Of a stretch of DNA of 42,406 nt, positions 33,981 through 41,199 are shown piece after piece. Source of the DNA: Vicinamibacteria bacterium (lineage in GTDB: Bacteria; Acidobacteriota; Vicinamibacteria; Fen-336; JAGNNV01). Made by a program: the position numbers and the translations under genes. Below the pieces are notes generated by a model. That model did not search any database. It worked only from the letters and a program-made list of their open reading frames with translations, and was not told the DNA's origin. The stretch is taken from assembly GCA_019694155.1 (NCBI GenBank), contig JAIBCN010000190.1, forward strand, positions 1-42,406, read 5' to 3'. Every line of letters begins with the position of its first letter. Positions within the stretch are counted from its first letter, which is position 1.

Positions 33981-36155
33981 ATGACACTTGAAGGCGAACG
34001 CAGGATTGTCGGCATTTCCATCGGTTTGATCGCCGCGACGATGGCCGGACTCGTTACGGCGCAGCCCGCACAGAAGAAGCCGGAACCGCCGGTCTTCGGG
34101 GTGGGTGTGACCCTGGTCGCGGTGCCGGTGTTCGTGACCGACAAGAGCGGCAGATCCGTCCAGGGCCTCACCGCCGACGATTTCGAGGTCGAGGATCAGG
34201 GGAAACCGGTTCCGATCGCCGCCTTTCAGGCGATCGACGTCGATGCCTCCTCGGCGACAGTCGGGGCCGGCGCGGAGGCCCCTTCCGCTCTGTCCACTCT
34301 TCCCATTGCCGTGCAGGCGGCGGCGCCGCGTCAGTTCGTGATACTCATCGACAGCCAGTTCTCGCCCCGCGCGGGCCTCCTCTTCGGCCGCCGGGCGATC
34401 ACCGACTATGTGCGGGAATCCCTGGCTCCAGGAGACCTTCTCGCCGTCGCGACCACGGGGCCGGCGGGTCTGAGGATTCTCGCGAACTTCACTACCGACC
34501 ACGAGTACGTCGCGCGGGTGGTCGCCGGAACGGCGACGGCCGGCACGCCCAGCTCCGACCCGCTCGGCTTCAGCAGCGCGGGAAGCTCGGGAGGCGTGGG
34601 ATCCCTGATCGGAGCGCCCCTGGGCCCCGGTGGCATCGCGGCGGCCGCGGGTGGAGGCGGAGGGAGAAATGCGGACGCGGAACTCGCGGCCCAGGATGCC
34701 CTGATGCAACAGGCCTCGCAGGCCGAGTATCGGAGTTCGGCTTTCTCATTCCTCACCGACCTCGAGAAGCTCGTCAATGCTCTCTCCCCACTCCGTGGAC
34801 GAAAACAGATTCTCCTGTTCTCGGGAGGTTTCGCCGAGGCGGCCTGGGCAAGCACCGACAAGGCGGAGGGACAGGCCCTCTTCGCGAAAATGAAGGCCAT
34901 CTATCTCGCGGCCTCCCGTTCCGACGTCGTGATTCACTCCATCGACCTCGCCGGCATCGAGCCGGCCGTCGACATGATCAGTCAGACGGGGCCGAACGGA
35001 AGCCTCGATAGTTCGGGTCCGCGCTCCGCGGGCTCGGCCCTCGCGCAGGACAAGGGCCGGGGCACCCTGATCGCGATCGCGGAGAACACCGGCGGCCGCG
35101 CGGTCCGTCCGACCGGTGATTTCCGGAACGCGTTCGGTGAGGTCGATCGGATCAGCCGGCACTCCTACATCGTCGCCTTCGAAACGGACGAGTCCGACGC
35201 CAGGGACGAGAGGTCCCGAAAACTCAAGGTGAGAGTCAAGCGTCCCGGGCTTTCGGTCTCGCATCGAACCGAGTACTCGGCGGGGGCGCCCCGATCAGGC
35301 TCGCGCCCATCGGTGCAGATGCTCGCGAGCGAGGCCATCTCGAAGGGGATCACCGGCGGCCCGCTGCGCCTTCGTCTCTCGACCCTGCCTTATCGGGATC
35401 CGGCCGGAAAACCGAGCCTCCAGGCGGTGCTGCAGATAGACGGCGCCGCTCTTGGGGAGGCGGCGCGGGGCCGGGAACTGGCCGTCCAGATCTACGGCTA
35501 TGCCATGGCCGGCGGCCGCGTGCTGGACGGGCTCGCTCTCAACACCTCCATCGACCTTACGAAGTTCGGCCCGGCCGTGCGCGACTCCGGGGTCAGCGTT
35601 CTCACCGCGTTTCCGGTCTCGACGGGAAACGTGGACCTGCGGTTCTTCGTTCGCGCCGGCTCCGCGGACCTCACCGGCTCGATCCAGCGCGGTGTGGCGG
35701 TACCCGCCTTCGGGGCGGGCGAGCGGGTTGTTTCCGCTCCGCTGTTCATGCTGCCGCCGGCCGGCCGCCTGGTCGTCCCCTTCCAGCCGAAGGGCCGGCC
35801 GGCCATCACGATTCCGTTCTACGTGGGCGACAGCCGCTTCGTGCCCGATACGGCAGCAGTCCTGACCCCGGGCCGTGCCCGGGATGCCTGTGTGTTCGTG
35901 TGGCGCGACCGGGCCTCCGGGGCGCAGGCGTTCAACGTCACCGCCGAGCTGATTCAAGGAGGACAGGAGCCGCGCACCGTCCGCATCGACGGCTCCCCTC
36001 GCATCGTGGCCGACCCCGACGGATTCGACCGGTACGTGGTGACGCTCCTCCCGCCTGCCGCCGCCCCCGGCCCTTACCGTCTTCGGCTGACCTTCATCGA
36101 GCCCGGAACCGGCCGCAGTGTGCGGACCGAGACGGAGGTTGATCTCGAGGGATGA
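33981..36155 (+). CDS. Secreted VWA-domain protein, acidobacterial type
   Basis: A 724-residue exported protein. A leader (about residues 1-28) precedes a beta-sandwich start typical of the acidobacterial VWA-related family (VTLVAVPVFVTDKSGRSVQGLTADDFEVEDQGKPVPIAAF). The VWA domain follows at about 115-415: FVILIDSQFSPRAG, DLEKLVNALSPLRGRKQILLFSGGF, and SYIVAFE. The metal site is degenerate: where a canonical site is DxSxS, this has Asp-Ser-Gln-Phe-Ser. A glycine/alanine-rich insertion (about 190-230) splits the VWA domain. The remaining 300 residues are beta-rich. Such proteins are thought to mediate surface adhesion or complex assembly. A small anchored protein follows in the same direction after 50 bases. 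Confidence 0.88.
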   Translation: MTLEGERRIVGISIGLIAATMAGLVTAQPAQKKPEPPVFGVGVTLVAVPVFVTDKSGRSVQGLTADDFEVEDQGKPVPIAAFQAIDVDASSATVGAGAEAPSALSTLPIAVQAAAPRQFVILIDSQFSPRAGLLFGRRAITDYVRESLAPGDLLAVATTGPAGLRILANFTTDHEYVARVVAGTATAGTPSSDPLGFSSAGSSGGVGSLIGAPLGPGGIAAAAGGGGGRNADAELAAQDALMQQASQAEYRSSAFSFLTDLEKLVNALSPLRGRKQILLFSGGFAEAAWASTDKAEGQALFAKMKAIYLAASRSDVVIHSIDLAGIEPAVDMISQTGPNGSLDSSGPRSAGSALAQDKGRGTLIAIAENTGGRAVRPTGDFRNAFGEVDRISRHSYIVAFETDESDARDERSRKLKVRVKRPGLSVSHRTEYSAGAPRSGSRPSVQMLASEAISKGITGGPLRLRLSTLPYRDPAGKPSLQAVLQIDGAALGEAARGRELAVQIYGYAMAGGRVLDGLALNTSIDLTKFGPAVRDSGVSVLTAFPVSTGNVDLRFFVRAGSADLTGSIQRGVAVPAFGAGERVVSAPLFMLPPAGRLVVPFQPKGRPAITIPFYVGDSRFVPDTAAVLTPGRARDACVFVWRDRASGAQAFNVTAELIQGGQEPRTVRIDGSPRIVADPDGFDRYVVTLLPPAAAPGPYRLRLTFIEPGTGRSVRTETEVDLEG

Positions 36156-36170
36156 GTTCGCCCGCGGGGC

Positions 36171-36176
36171 TATAGT
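36171..36176 (+). promoter_or_regulatory. Candidate -10 box (TATAGT)
   Basis: TATAGT followed by CGGG ends 29 bases before ATG 36206. It is the closest of the series to the canonical TATAAT. Confidence 0.42.
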
Positions 36177-36205
36177 CGGGCCGTCCCTGGAGTCCCGGAC
36201 GGAAG

Positions 36206-36667
36206 ATGAAAGACGAGACCCGCGGCGCCATCGTGATCGCGGCAATCCTCGCCTCCTACTGCGGCGCCGTCTACCTTCGCAAGGCCAGCCGCCAGACGCA
36301 GGGCGAGTCCGTCACCCGAGCGCTCGGCCGTGATGCGAGCGACATCCTGAAGGCCGATGCCATCGTCCTCGTTTCCGACGGCGCCGAGGCGATCGAGATC
36401 TGGCCGCGCGGCTCCGCGCACAGCGCGAGCCTGCCGGACCGTAAGGCGCTCTCCTTGTGGTTGTGCAGTCCGGAGGCGCCGCGGGAGACCGCGGTGGTCA
36501 TGCTCCGCGGCGTTCCGCTCGGAAGAGGACGGCTCGATCAGGCCTCGAGGGAGGGCAGGCTCGTGGTCGGCCAGCTCCAGCGGTCCCCTCTGCCGCTCGA
36601 GTGCGCGCCGCGCGCCAGGTTTTACTCGATGGAGTTGAGGACGGGGGATGTTTCCGAGGGAGGCTAG
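36206..36667 (+). CDS. Small membrane-anchored protein, unknown
   Basis: A 153-residue protein with one N-terminal hydrophobic helix (GAIVIAAILASYCGAVYL) and no clear cleavage site, so it is probably anchored with the rest outside. The remainder has mixed strands and helices (ADAIVLVSDGAEAIEIWPRG; KALSLWLCSPEAPRETAVVMLRGVPLG). I recognise no family. It lies 50 bases after the VWA gene and 97 bases before the DUF4139 pair, all on the plus strand. ATG 36206 follows GGACGGAAG. Confidence 0.68.
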   Translation: MKDETRGAIVIAAILASYCGAVYLRKASRQTQGESVTRALGRDASDILKADAIVLVSDGAEAIEIWPRGSAHSASLPDRKALSLWLCSPEAPRETAVVMLRGVPLGRGRLDQASREGRLVVGQLQRSPLPLECAPRARFYSMELRTGDVSEGG

Positions 36668-36764
36668 AGTCTCCGATCGGCCCCGGTCTGCAAGAATTCG
36701 CACCCGCCGCGCGTCTCGCCTGTGCAAACCAAGCGAAGACCCCCACGAAAATTCAAGGAAGGCC

Positions 36765-38189
36765 ATGAACAGGAAAGCCACCGCCGTACTCCTCGCCGCG
36801 TCCCAGGCCACGTTCGCCGGGCAGGTGACGTCCACGGGCGACAACCGCGTCTCCGTGGCTGTGACCGTGTACAACGACGGGCGCGGCCTCGTCCGCGAAG
36901 AGCGAAACATCGACCTTTCGACCGGGGTCAACGAAGTCCGCTTCATGGACGTGGCCGAGCAGATCCAGGCTCCGACCGTGCGCGTCGCCCCCATCGAAGG
37001 GGCGCCCTTCAACGTCCTCGAACAGAACTACGAGTACGACCTTCTCTCGCCCGCGAAGCTCCTCGACAAGTACGTCGGTCAGACGATCACTCTCGTCCAG
37101 CAGAAGATGATGAACAACTCGACGGTGGAGGAATCGGTCGAGGCGAAGCTGCTGTCGAACAACAACGGCACGGTGTGGGAGATCGGGGGGAAGATCGTGG
37201 TCAATCCGCCGTATTCCCGGATGATCTTTCCGAGCATTCCCGAGGGGTTGATCGCGCGGCCGACGCTGGTGTGGCAGATCGGAGCGCCCACGGCGGGGAA
37301 GCGGAAGATCGAGGCTTCGTACATCACGGGCGGCATGCAATGGAGCGCCGACTACGTCCTCTCCCTCGACGCCGCGGAGGAGAAGGCGGGGCTGCAGGGC
37401 TGGGTGACCGTGAACAACAACTCCGGCGCTTCCTACAAGGACGCGAAGCTCAAGCTGGTCGCGGGTGACGTTCACAAGGCCCAGCCGAATCGCCCCGCTC
37501 CCGTGCCCCGCGCCATGGTCGCGGAGAGGGCGATGTCGAAGCAGGCTTTCGCGGAAGAGGGTCTTTTCGAGTACCACCTCTACACCCTCGACCGCCCCTC
37601 GACCATCAAGAACGCCCAGACCAAGCAGATCCAGCTCCTCCAGTCGGAAGGCATCAGGATCGTGAAGGACTACGTGCTTTCGGGAGGCACCCAGTATTTC
37701 CAGTCGGTGTGGTCGGGTCCCGCGAGCAAGGAGAAGATCAAGGTATTCATCGGCTTCAGGAACTCCGAAACGACCCCCGGGCTCGGACAGCCGCTGCCCA
37801 AGGGCATCATCCGTGTGTTCAAGAAGGACCGGTCGGGTTCGCCCCAGCTCATCGGCGAGGACAACATCGACCACACGCCGAGGAACGAGGATCTGAAGCT
37901 GGAGCTCGGCAACGCGTTCGACATCGTGGCTGAGCGCAAGCAGACCGACTTCAAGCATCTGACCACGCGTCCCGCGAACACCTACGAGTCGGCCCATGAG
38001 ATCAGGATCCGGAATCAGAAGGACACGCCGGTTACGGTGCGCGTGGTCGAGCCCATGGGCGGAGAGTGGACCATGGTCGAGACGTCGATTCCCAACAAGA
38101 AGACGGCCGCGTTCGAATCCCAGTGGGAGGTGCCGGTGCCCGCGGGCGGCGAGACCGTGCTCACCTACCGGGTTCGTGTGAAGTACTGA
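36765..38189 (+). CDS. DUF4139-type secreted protein, copy 1
   Basis: A 474-residue protein whose first 19 residues (ATAVLLAASQATFAGQ) look like a signal peptide. The mature part begins VTVYNDGRGLVREERNIDLSTGVNEVRFMDVAEQIQAPTVRV and ends with the mucoidy-inhibitor/DUF4139-like beta domain (EIRIRNQKDTPVTVRVVEPMGGEWTMVETS...ETVLTYRVRVKY). Family members are beta-rich envelope proteins of unknown role. A second, nearly identical gene follows after eight bases. ATG 36765 has AAGGAAGG just upstream. The leader from the previous stop is 97 bases; a TAGAGT at 36665-36670 may be its -10 box but would give a long leader. Confidence 0.88.
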   Translation: MNRKATAVLLAASQATFAGQVTSTGDNRVSVAVTVYNDGRGLVREERNIDLSTGVNEVRFMDVAEQIQAPTVRVAPIEGAPFNVLEQNYEYDLLSPAKLLDKYVGQTITLVQQKMMNNSTVEESVEAKLLSNNNGTVWEIGGKIVVNPPYSRMIFPSIPEGLIARPTLVWQIGAPTAGKRKIEASYITGGMQWSADYVLSLDAAEEKAGLQGWVTVNNNSGASYKDAKLKLVAGDVHKAQPNRPAPVPRAMVAERAMSKQAFAEEGLFEYHLYTLDRPSTIKNAQTKQIQLLQSEGIRIVKDYVLSGGTQYFQSVWSGPASKEKIKVFIGFRNSETTPGLGQPLPKGIIRVFKKDRSGSPQLIGEDNIDHTPRNEDLKLELGNAFDIVAERKQTDFKHLTTRPANTYESAHEIRIRNQKDTPVTVRVVEPMGGEWTMVETSIPNKKTAAFESQWEVPVPAGGETVLTYRVRVKY

Positions 38190-38197
38190 GGCTCGCC

Positions 38198-39628
38198 ATG
38201 ACTCGAAAACAGGCCACCGCCGTACTCCTCGCCGCGTCCCAGGCCACGTTCGCCGGGCAGGTGACGTCCACGGGCGACAACCGCGTCTCCGTGGCCGTGA
38301 CCGTGTACAACGACGGGCGCGGCCTCGTGCGCGAAGAACGGAGCATCGATCTTTCGACCGGTGTGAACGAGGTTCGCTTCATGGACGTGGCCGAGCAGAT
38401 CCAGGCTCCGACCGTGCGCGTCGCCCCCATCGAGGGGGCGCCCTTCAATGTCCTCGAACAGAACTACGAGTACGACCTGCTCTCACCCGCGAAGCTCCTC
38501 GACAAGTACGTGGGTCGGACCATCACTTTGGTTCAGCAGAAGATGATGAACAACTCGACGGTGGAGGAGCCGGTCGAGGCGAAACTGCTGTCGAACAACA
38601 ACGGGACGGTGTGGGAGATCGGGGGGAAGATCGTGGTCAATCCACCGTATTCGCGGATGATCTTTCCGGGCATTCCCGAGGGGCTGATCGCGCGGCCGAC
38701 GCTGGTGTGGCAGATCGGAGCGCCCGCGGCGGGGAAGCGGAAGATCGAGGCTTCGTACATCACGGGCGGCATGCAGTGGAGCGCCGACTACGTGCTCTCG
38801 CTCGACGCCGCGGAGGAGAAGGCGGGGCTTCAGGGCTGGGTGACCGTGAACAACAACTCGGGCGCTTCCTACAAGGACGCGAAGCTCAAACTGGTGGCAG
38901 GCGACGTGCACAAGGCCGCGCCGCCCATGCAGTTTCTCGAGCAGAGACAGCGGCTCGACATGCCGATGGCCGCGGGGGCGTTGGCTTTCCAGGAGGAGGG
39001 TCTCTTCGAGTATCACCTCTACACCCTCGATCGTCCGTCGACGCTCAAGAACGCCCAGACCAAGCAGATCCAGCTCCTCCAGGCCGAGGGCATCAGGATC
39101 ACCAAGGACTACGTGCTGAACGGCGGCACCCAGTATTTCCAGTCGGTCTTCTCAGGGCCGCCGTCGAAGGAAAAGATCGCGGTGTTCATCGGCTTCAGGA
39201 ACTCCGAGACCACGGCGGGCCTCGGGCAGCCCATGCCGAAAGGCATCATCCGCGTGTTCAAGAAAGACCGGTCGGGTTCGCCCCAGCTCATCGGCGAGGA
39301 CAACATCGATCACACGCCTCGAAATGAGGAGGTCAAGCTCGAGCTCGGCAACGCCTTCGACATCGTGGCGGAGCGTCGGCAGACGGATTTCAAGAACATC
39401 GGTGGCCGTCCGGGCGCCCTCTACGAATCGGCCCATGAAATCAGGATCCGCAATCAGAAGGACACTCCGGTCACGGTGCGCGTGGTCGAGCCTCTGGGCG
39501 GAGAGTGGACCATGGTGGAGACATCGCTCCCGAACCGCAAGACCGCGGCTTTCGAATCGCAGTGGGACGTCCCCGTGCCCGCGGGCGGCGAGACCGTCCT
39601 GACCTACCGCGTGCGGGTGAAGTACTAG
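38198..39628 (+). CDS. DUF4139-type secreted protein, copy 2
   Basis: A 476-residue paralogue of the preceding gene. Over the first 225 or so residues after the leader only about five positions differ (N to S, Q to R, S to P, S to G, T to A), and the DNA is identical for about 80 bases across the leader. The pair diverges sharply only in a segment of about 25 residues (38916-38990 here; 37481-37553 in copy 1), then becomes similar again. The eight-base spacing after copy 1 implies one transcript. The stop overlaps the convergent sigma-factor gene by four bases. Recent tandem duplication, with one segment diversifying, is the simplest explanation. Confidence 0.88.
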   Translation: MTRKQATAVLLAASQATFAGQVTSTGDNRVSVAVTVYNDGRGLVREERSIDLSTGVNEVRFMDVAEQIQAPTVRVAPIEGAPFNVLEQNYEYDLLSPAKLLDKYVGRTITLVQQKMMNNSTVEEPVEAKLLSNNNGTVWEIGGKIVVNPPYSRMIFPGIPEGLIARPTLVWQIGAPAAGKRKIEASYITGGMQWSADYVLSLDAAEEKAGLQGWVTVNNNSGASYKDAKLKLVAGDVHKAAPPMQFLEQRQRLDMPMAAGALAFQEEGLFEYHLYTLDRPSTLKNAQTKQIQLLQAEGIRITKDYVLNGGTQYFQSVFSGPPSKEKIAVFIGFRNSETTAGLGQPMPKGIIRVFKKDRSGSPQLIGEDNIDHTPRNEEVKLELGNAFDIVAERRQTDFKNIGGRPGALYESAHEIRIRNQKDTPVTVRVVEPLGGEWTMVETSLPNRKTAAFESQWDVPVPAGGETVLTYRVRVKY

Positions 39629-40146
39629 AGCGCCTCGCGAAGGCGCCTCAGGCCGATCCGCATGCGGGTCTTGATGGTGCCCAGGGGGACGCCCAGGCGC
39701 GCCGCGATTTCGGACTGCGACAGACCCTCCCAGTAGGCGAGTTCGAGGGGGCGGCGCTGGTCGGCGGGGAGGTCGGACAGAGCCGTCCTTGCGGCCCACT
39801 CCGAGGGTCCGCGGCCCGCTTCTGACGGCGCCTCCAGTTCATGGGCGTCCGACACCGCGGTTTCCCGCCGGGTGGAGCGGCGCCGCCAGCGGTCGAGCGA
39901 TCGCGATCGGGTCATGATGGACAGCCAGGCGAGCACGTTTCCGCGATCGGCATCGAAGCGGGAGGCCTGCTGCCAGGCCTGGATGAAGACCTCCTGGGCC
40001 ACGTCCTCAGCCTCCTCCGGGCTGCGCAGGATGCGGAGAGCAAGCGCCTTCATCCGGCCCGCATGGCGGTCGAAAAGCTCGCCCAGGCACTCCGCGCGTC
40101 CCGCGGCGGCCCCGGCGACAAGCTCGGCGTCGGTGAGCGGGCTCAT
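39625..40146 (-). CDS. ECF-type RNA polymerase sigma factor
   Basis: A 173-residue sigma-70 family protein with only regions 2 and 4. Region 2 (about 20-92) contains LGELFDRHAGRMKALALRIL, SPEEAEDVAQEVFIQAWQQASRFD and RGNVLAWLSIMTRSRSLDRWRRR; region 4 (about 118-172) contains LPADQRRPLELAYWEGLSQSEIAARLGVPLGTIKTRMRIGLRRLREAL with the helix-turn-helix. It resembles the SigK/ECF group paired with zinc or cupin anti-sigma factors. ATG 40146 is chosen because TGAGGA lies at a good distance and the family starts there; upstream in-frame ATGs exist at 40191 and 40230. No classical anti-sigma gene follows; a cupin gene is divergent 109 bases away. Confidence 0.92.
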   Translation of the reverse strand: MSPLTDAELVAGAAAGRAECLGELFDRHAGRMKALALRILRSPEEAEDVAQEVFIQAWQQASRFDADRGNVLAWLSIMTRSRSLDRWRRRSTRRETAVSDAHELEAPSEAGRGPSEWAARTALSDLPADQRRPLELAYWEGLSQSEIAARLGVPLGTIKTRMRIGLRRLREAL

Positions 40147-40230
40147 CTCGTCCTCAATCGTATCCGACCCGGGATCGCGATCGCCCCGCATCCGTTTTGC
40201 CCACGTGGCGCGTAGAACCGATGCGGCCAC

Positions 40231-40236
40231 TAGAAT
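40231..40236 (+). promoter_or_regulatory. Candidate -10 box (TAGAAT) for cupin gene
   Basis: TAGAAT followed by CCCGG ends 19 bases before GTG 40256, within the 109-base space shared with the divergent sigma-factor gene. Confidence 0.4.
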
Positions 40237-40255
40237 CCCGGCTCCCGAAAGAAAC

Positions 40256-40714
40256 GTGAAGACGCCTCAATCCCACGACACTGACGAACAGCGGATGGCC
40301 TCTCTGCTTTCCGAGGCCGTGTCCCGCTCGATTTCCCCCGCGGTGATCGGGGCCCGGACGCGCGCTCAGCTCATGGATCTGCTCGAGGCCCCGCGCGTAC
40401 CGGTCGATCGGTCGGCCTTCGACTGGACCGATGTCGGCCCGGGTCTCAAGCTTCACATGATGTCGGAGGATGCCGCGCGCGGCGTGAAGCGCTGTCTCGT
40501 GTGGGGAAGGCCGGGCGCCGCCACCCCGCGTCACGGGCATTCGGGAGACGAGGTGATCCTGGTTCTCGAGGGCCGGCTGCAGGACGATCGCGGCGCGTAT
40601 GGGCCCGGCGACATCTGCCGCTCCTCGCCGGGCGAGGTTCACCAGGAGCAGGTGATGGGGGAAGACGACTGCGTCTGTTTCGTCGTTTATTACGGCGAAC
40701 TCATTCCCGTTTAG
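40256..40714 (+). CDS. ChrR-like cupin protein
   Basis: A 152-residue protein. The C-terminal half is a cupin with the metal ligands His93, His95, Glu99 and His129 (PRHGHSGDEVILVLEGRL...GDICRSSPGEVHQEQ), most like the cupin domain of ChrR anti-sigma factors. The N-terminal 45 residues form a helix (DEQRMASLLSEAVSRS) but lack the zinc-binding HxxxCxxC motif of the ChrR anti-sigma domain. It may sense a metal or oxidant and act on the divergent ECF sigma factor, but the missing zinc motif makes this unproven. GTG 40256 is chosen for its spacing from TAGAAT; ATG 40295 is an alternative. RidA follows 30 bases later. Confidence 0.82.
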   Translation: MKTPQSHDTDEQRMASLLSEAVSRSISPAVIGARTRAQLMDLLEAPRVPVDRSAFDWTDVGPGLKLHMMSEDAARGVKRCLVWGRPGAATPRHGHSGDEVILVLEGRLQDDRGAYGPGDICRSSPGEVHQEQVMGEDDCVCFVVYYGELIPV

Positions 40715-40744
40715 CATTGCGCTCCCTTTCAAGGAGCCAAACGC

Positions 40745-41146
40745 TTGTCCACCTCGTCCATCCGCAAGATTCAGGCCGACAACCTGCCGAAACCCGTGGG
40801 CCCGTACTCGCCCGGCACCGCGTTCGATCGCCTGGTGTTCGTTTCCGGCCAGTCCGGTCGGGATCCCAGGACCGGTGTCACCGCCGAGGGAGTCGAGGCG
40901 CAGACCGAGCAGACGCTTCGGAACATCGAGACCATCCTGAAGGCGGCGGGCACGGACCTGCAGCACGTGCTGCGCTGCGGCGTGTTCCTCATGGACATGA
41001 CCGAGTTCCCGAAGATGAACGCGGTTTACGAGCGGATGTTCGCGGGCCACAAGCCCGCCCGCACCACCGTGCAGGTGACGGGGCTTCCCGGCGACAACCT
41101 GCGCGTCGAGATCGACTGTATCGCCGTGCTGCCGGAGAAGGCCTGA
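40745..41146 (+). CDS. RidA-family enamine/imine deaminase
   Basis: A 133-residue protein of the RidA/YjgF/UK114 family, which hydrolyses reactive 2-aminoacrylate and other enamines to protect PLP enzymes. The catalytic Arg106 (PARTTVQVTGLP) and Glu122 (RVEIDCIAVLP) and the opening VGPYSPGTAFDRLVFVSGQSGRDP are all present, so the protein should form the usual trimer and be active. It starts with TTG 40745 behind AAGGAG at ideal spacing. It follows the cupin gene by 30 bases and precedes the amidohydrolase by 53. Confidence 0.93.
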   Translation: MSTSSIRKIQADNLPKPVGPYSPGTAFDRLVFVSGQSGRDPRTGVTAEGVEAQTEQTLRNIETILKAAGTDLQHVLRCGVFLMDMTEFPKMNAVYERMFAGHKPARTTVQVTGLPGDNLRVEIDCIAVLPEKA

Positions 41147-41199
41147 GCCGGGCGCCGGTCAGTCTCGTGGCGCTCGCGCCCGTTTGGTAAGAGGCTGTC

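Larger units (their letters stand above)
36765..39628 (+). repeat. Tandem gene duplication, about 1.43 kb per unit
   Basis: Two direct units, 36765-38189 and 38198-39628, are highly similar at DNA level throughout apart from the variable segment at 37481-37553/38916-38990. The longest identity seen by eye starts at GCCACCGCCG (36774 and 38205) and runs about 80 bases. Such long direct repeats are prone to recombination and to assembly collapse. Confidence 0.85.

Noticed and set aside
36665..36670. TAGAGT as promoter for the DUF4139 pair
   Set aside because: It overlaps the stop codon of the previous gene and would leave a leader of almost 90 bases, unlike the other candidate boxes, so it is not listed as a feature.
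38108..38125. GTTCGAATCCC, resembling the T-loop of a tRNA
   Set aside because: It lies within the conserved coding sequence of DUF4139 copy 1 (Phe-Glu-Ser-Gln), and no acceptor or anticodon stem can be formed around it.
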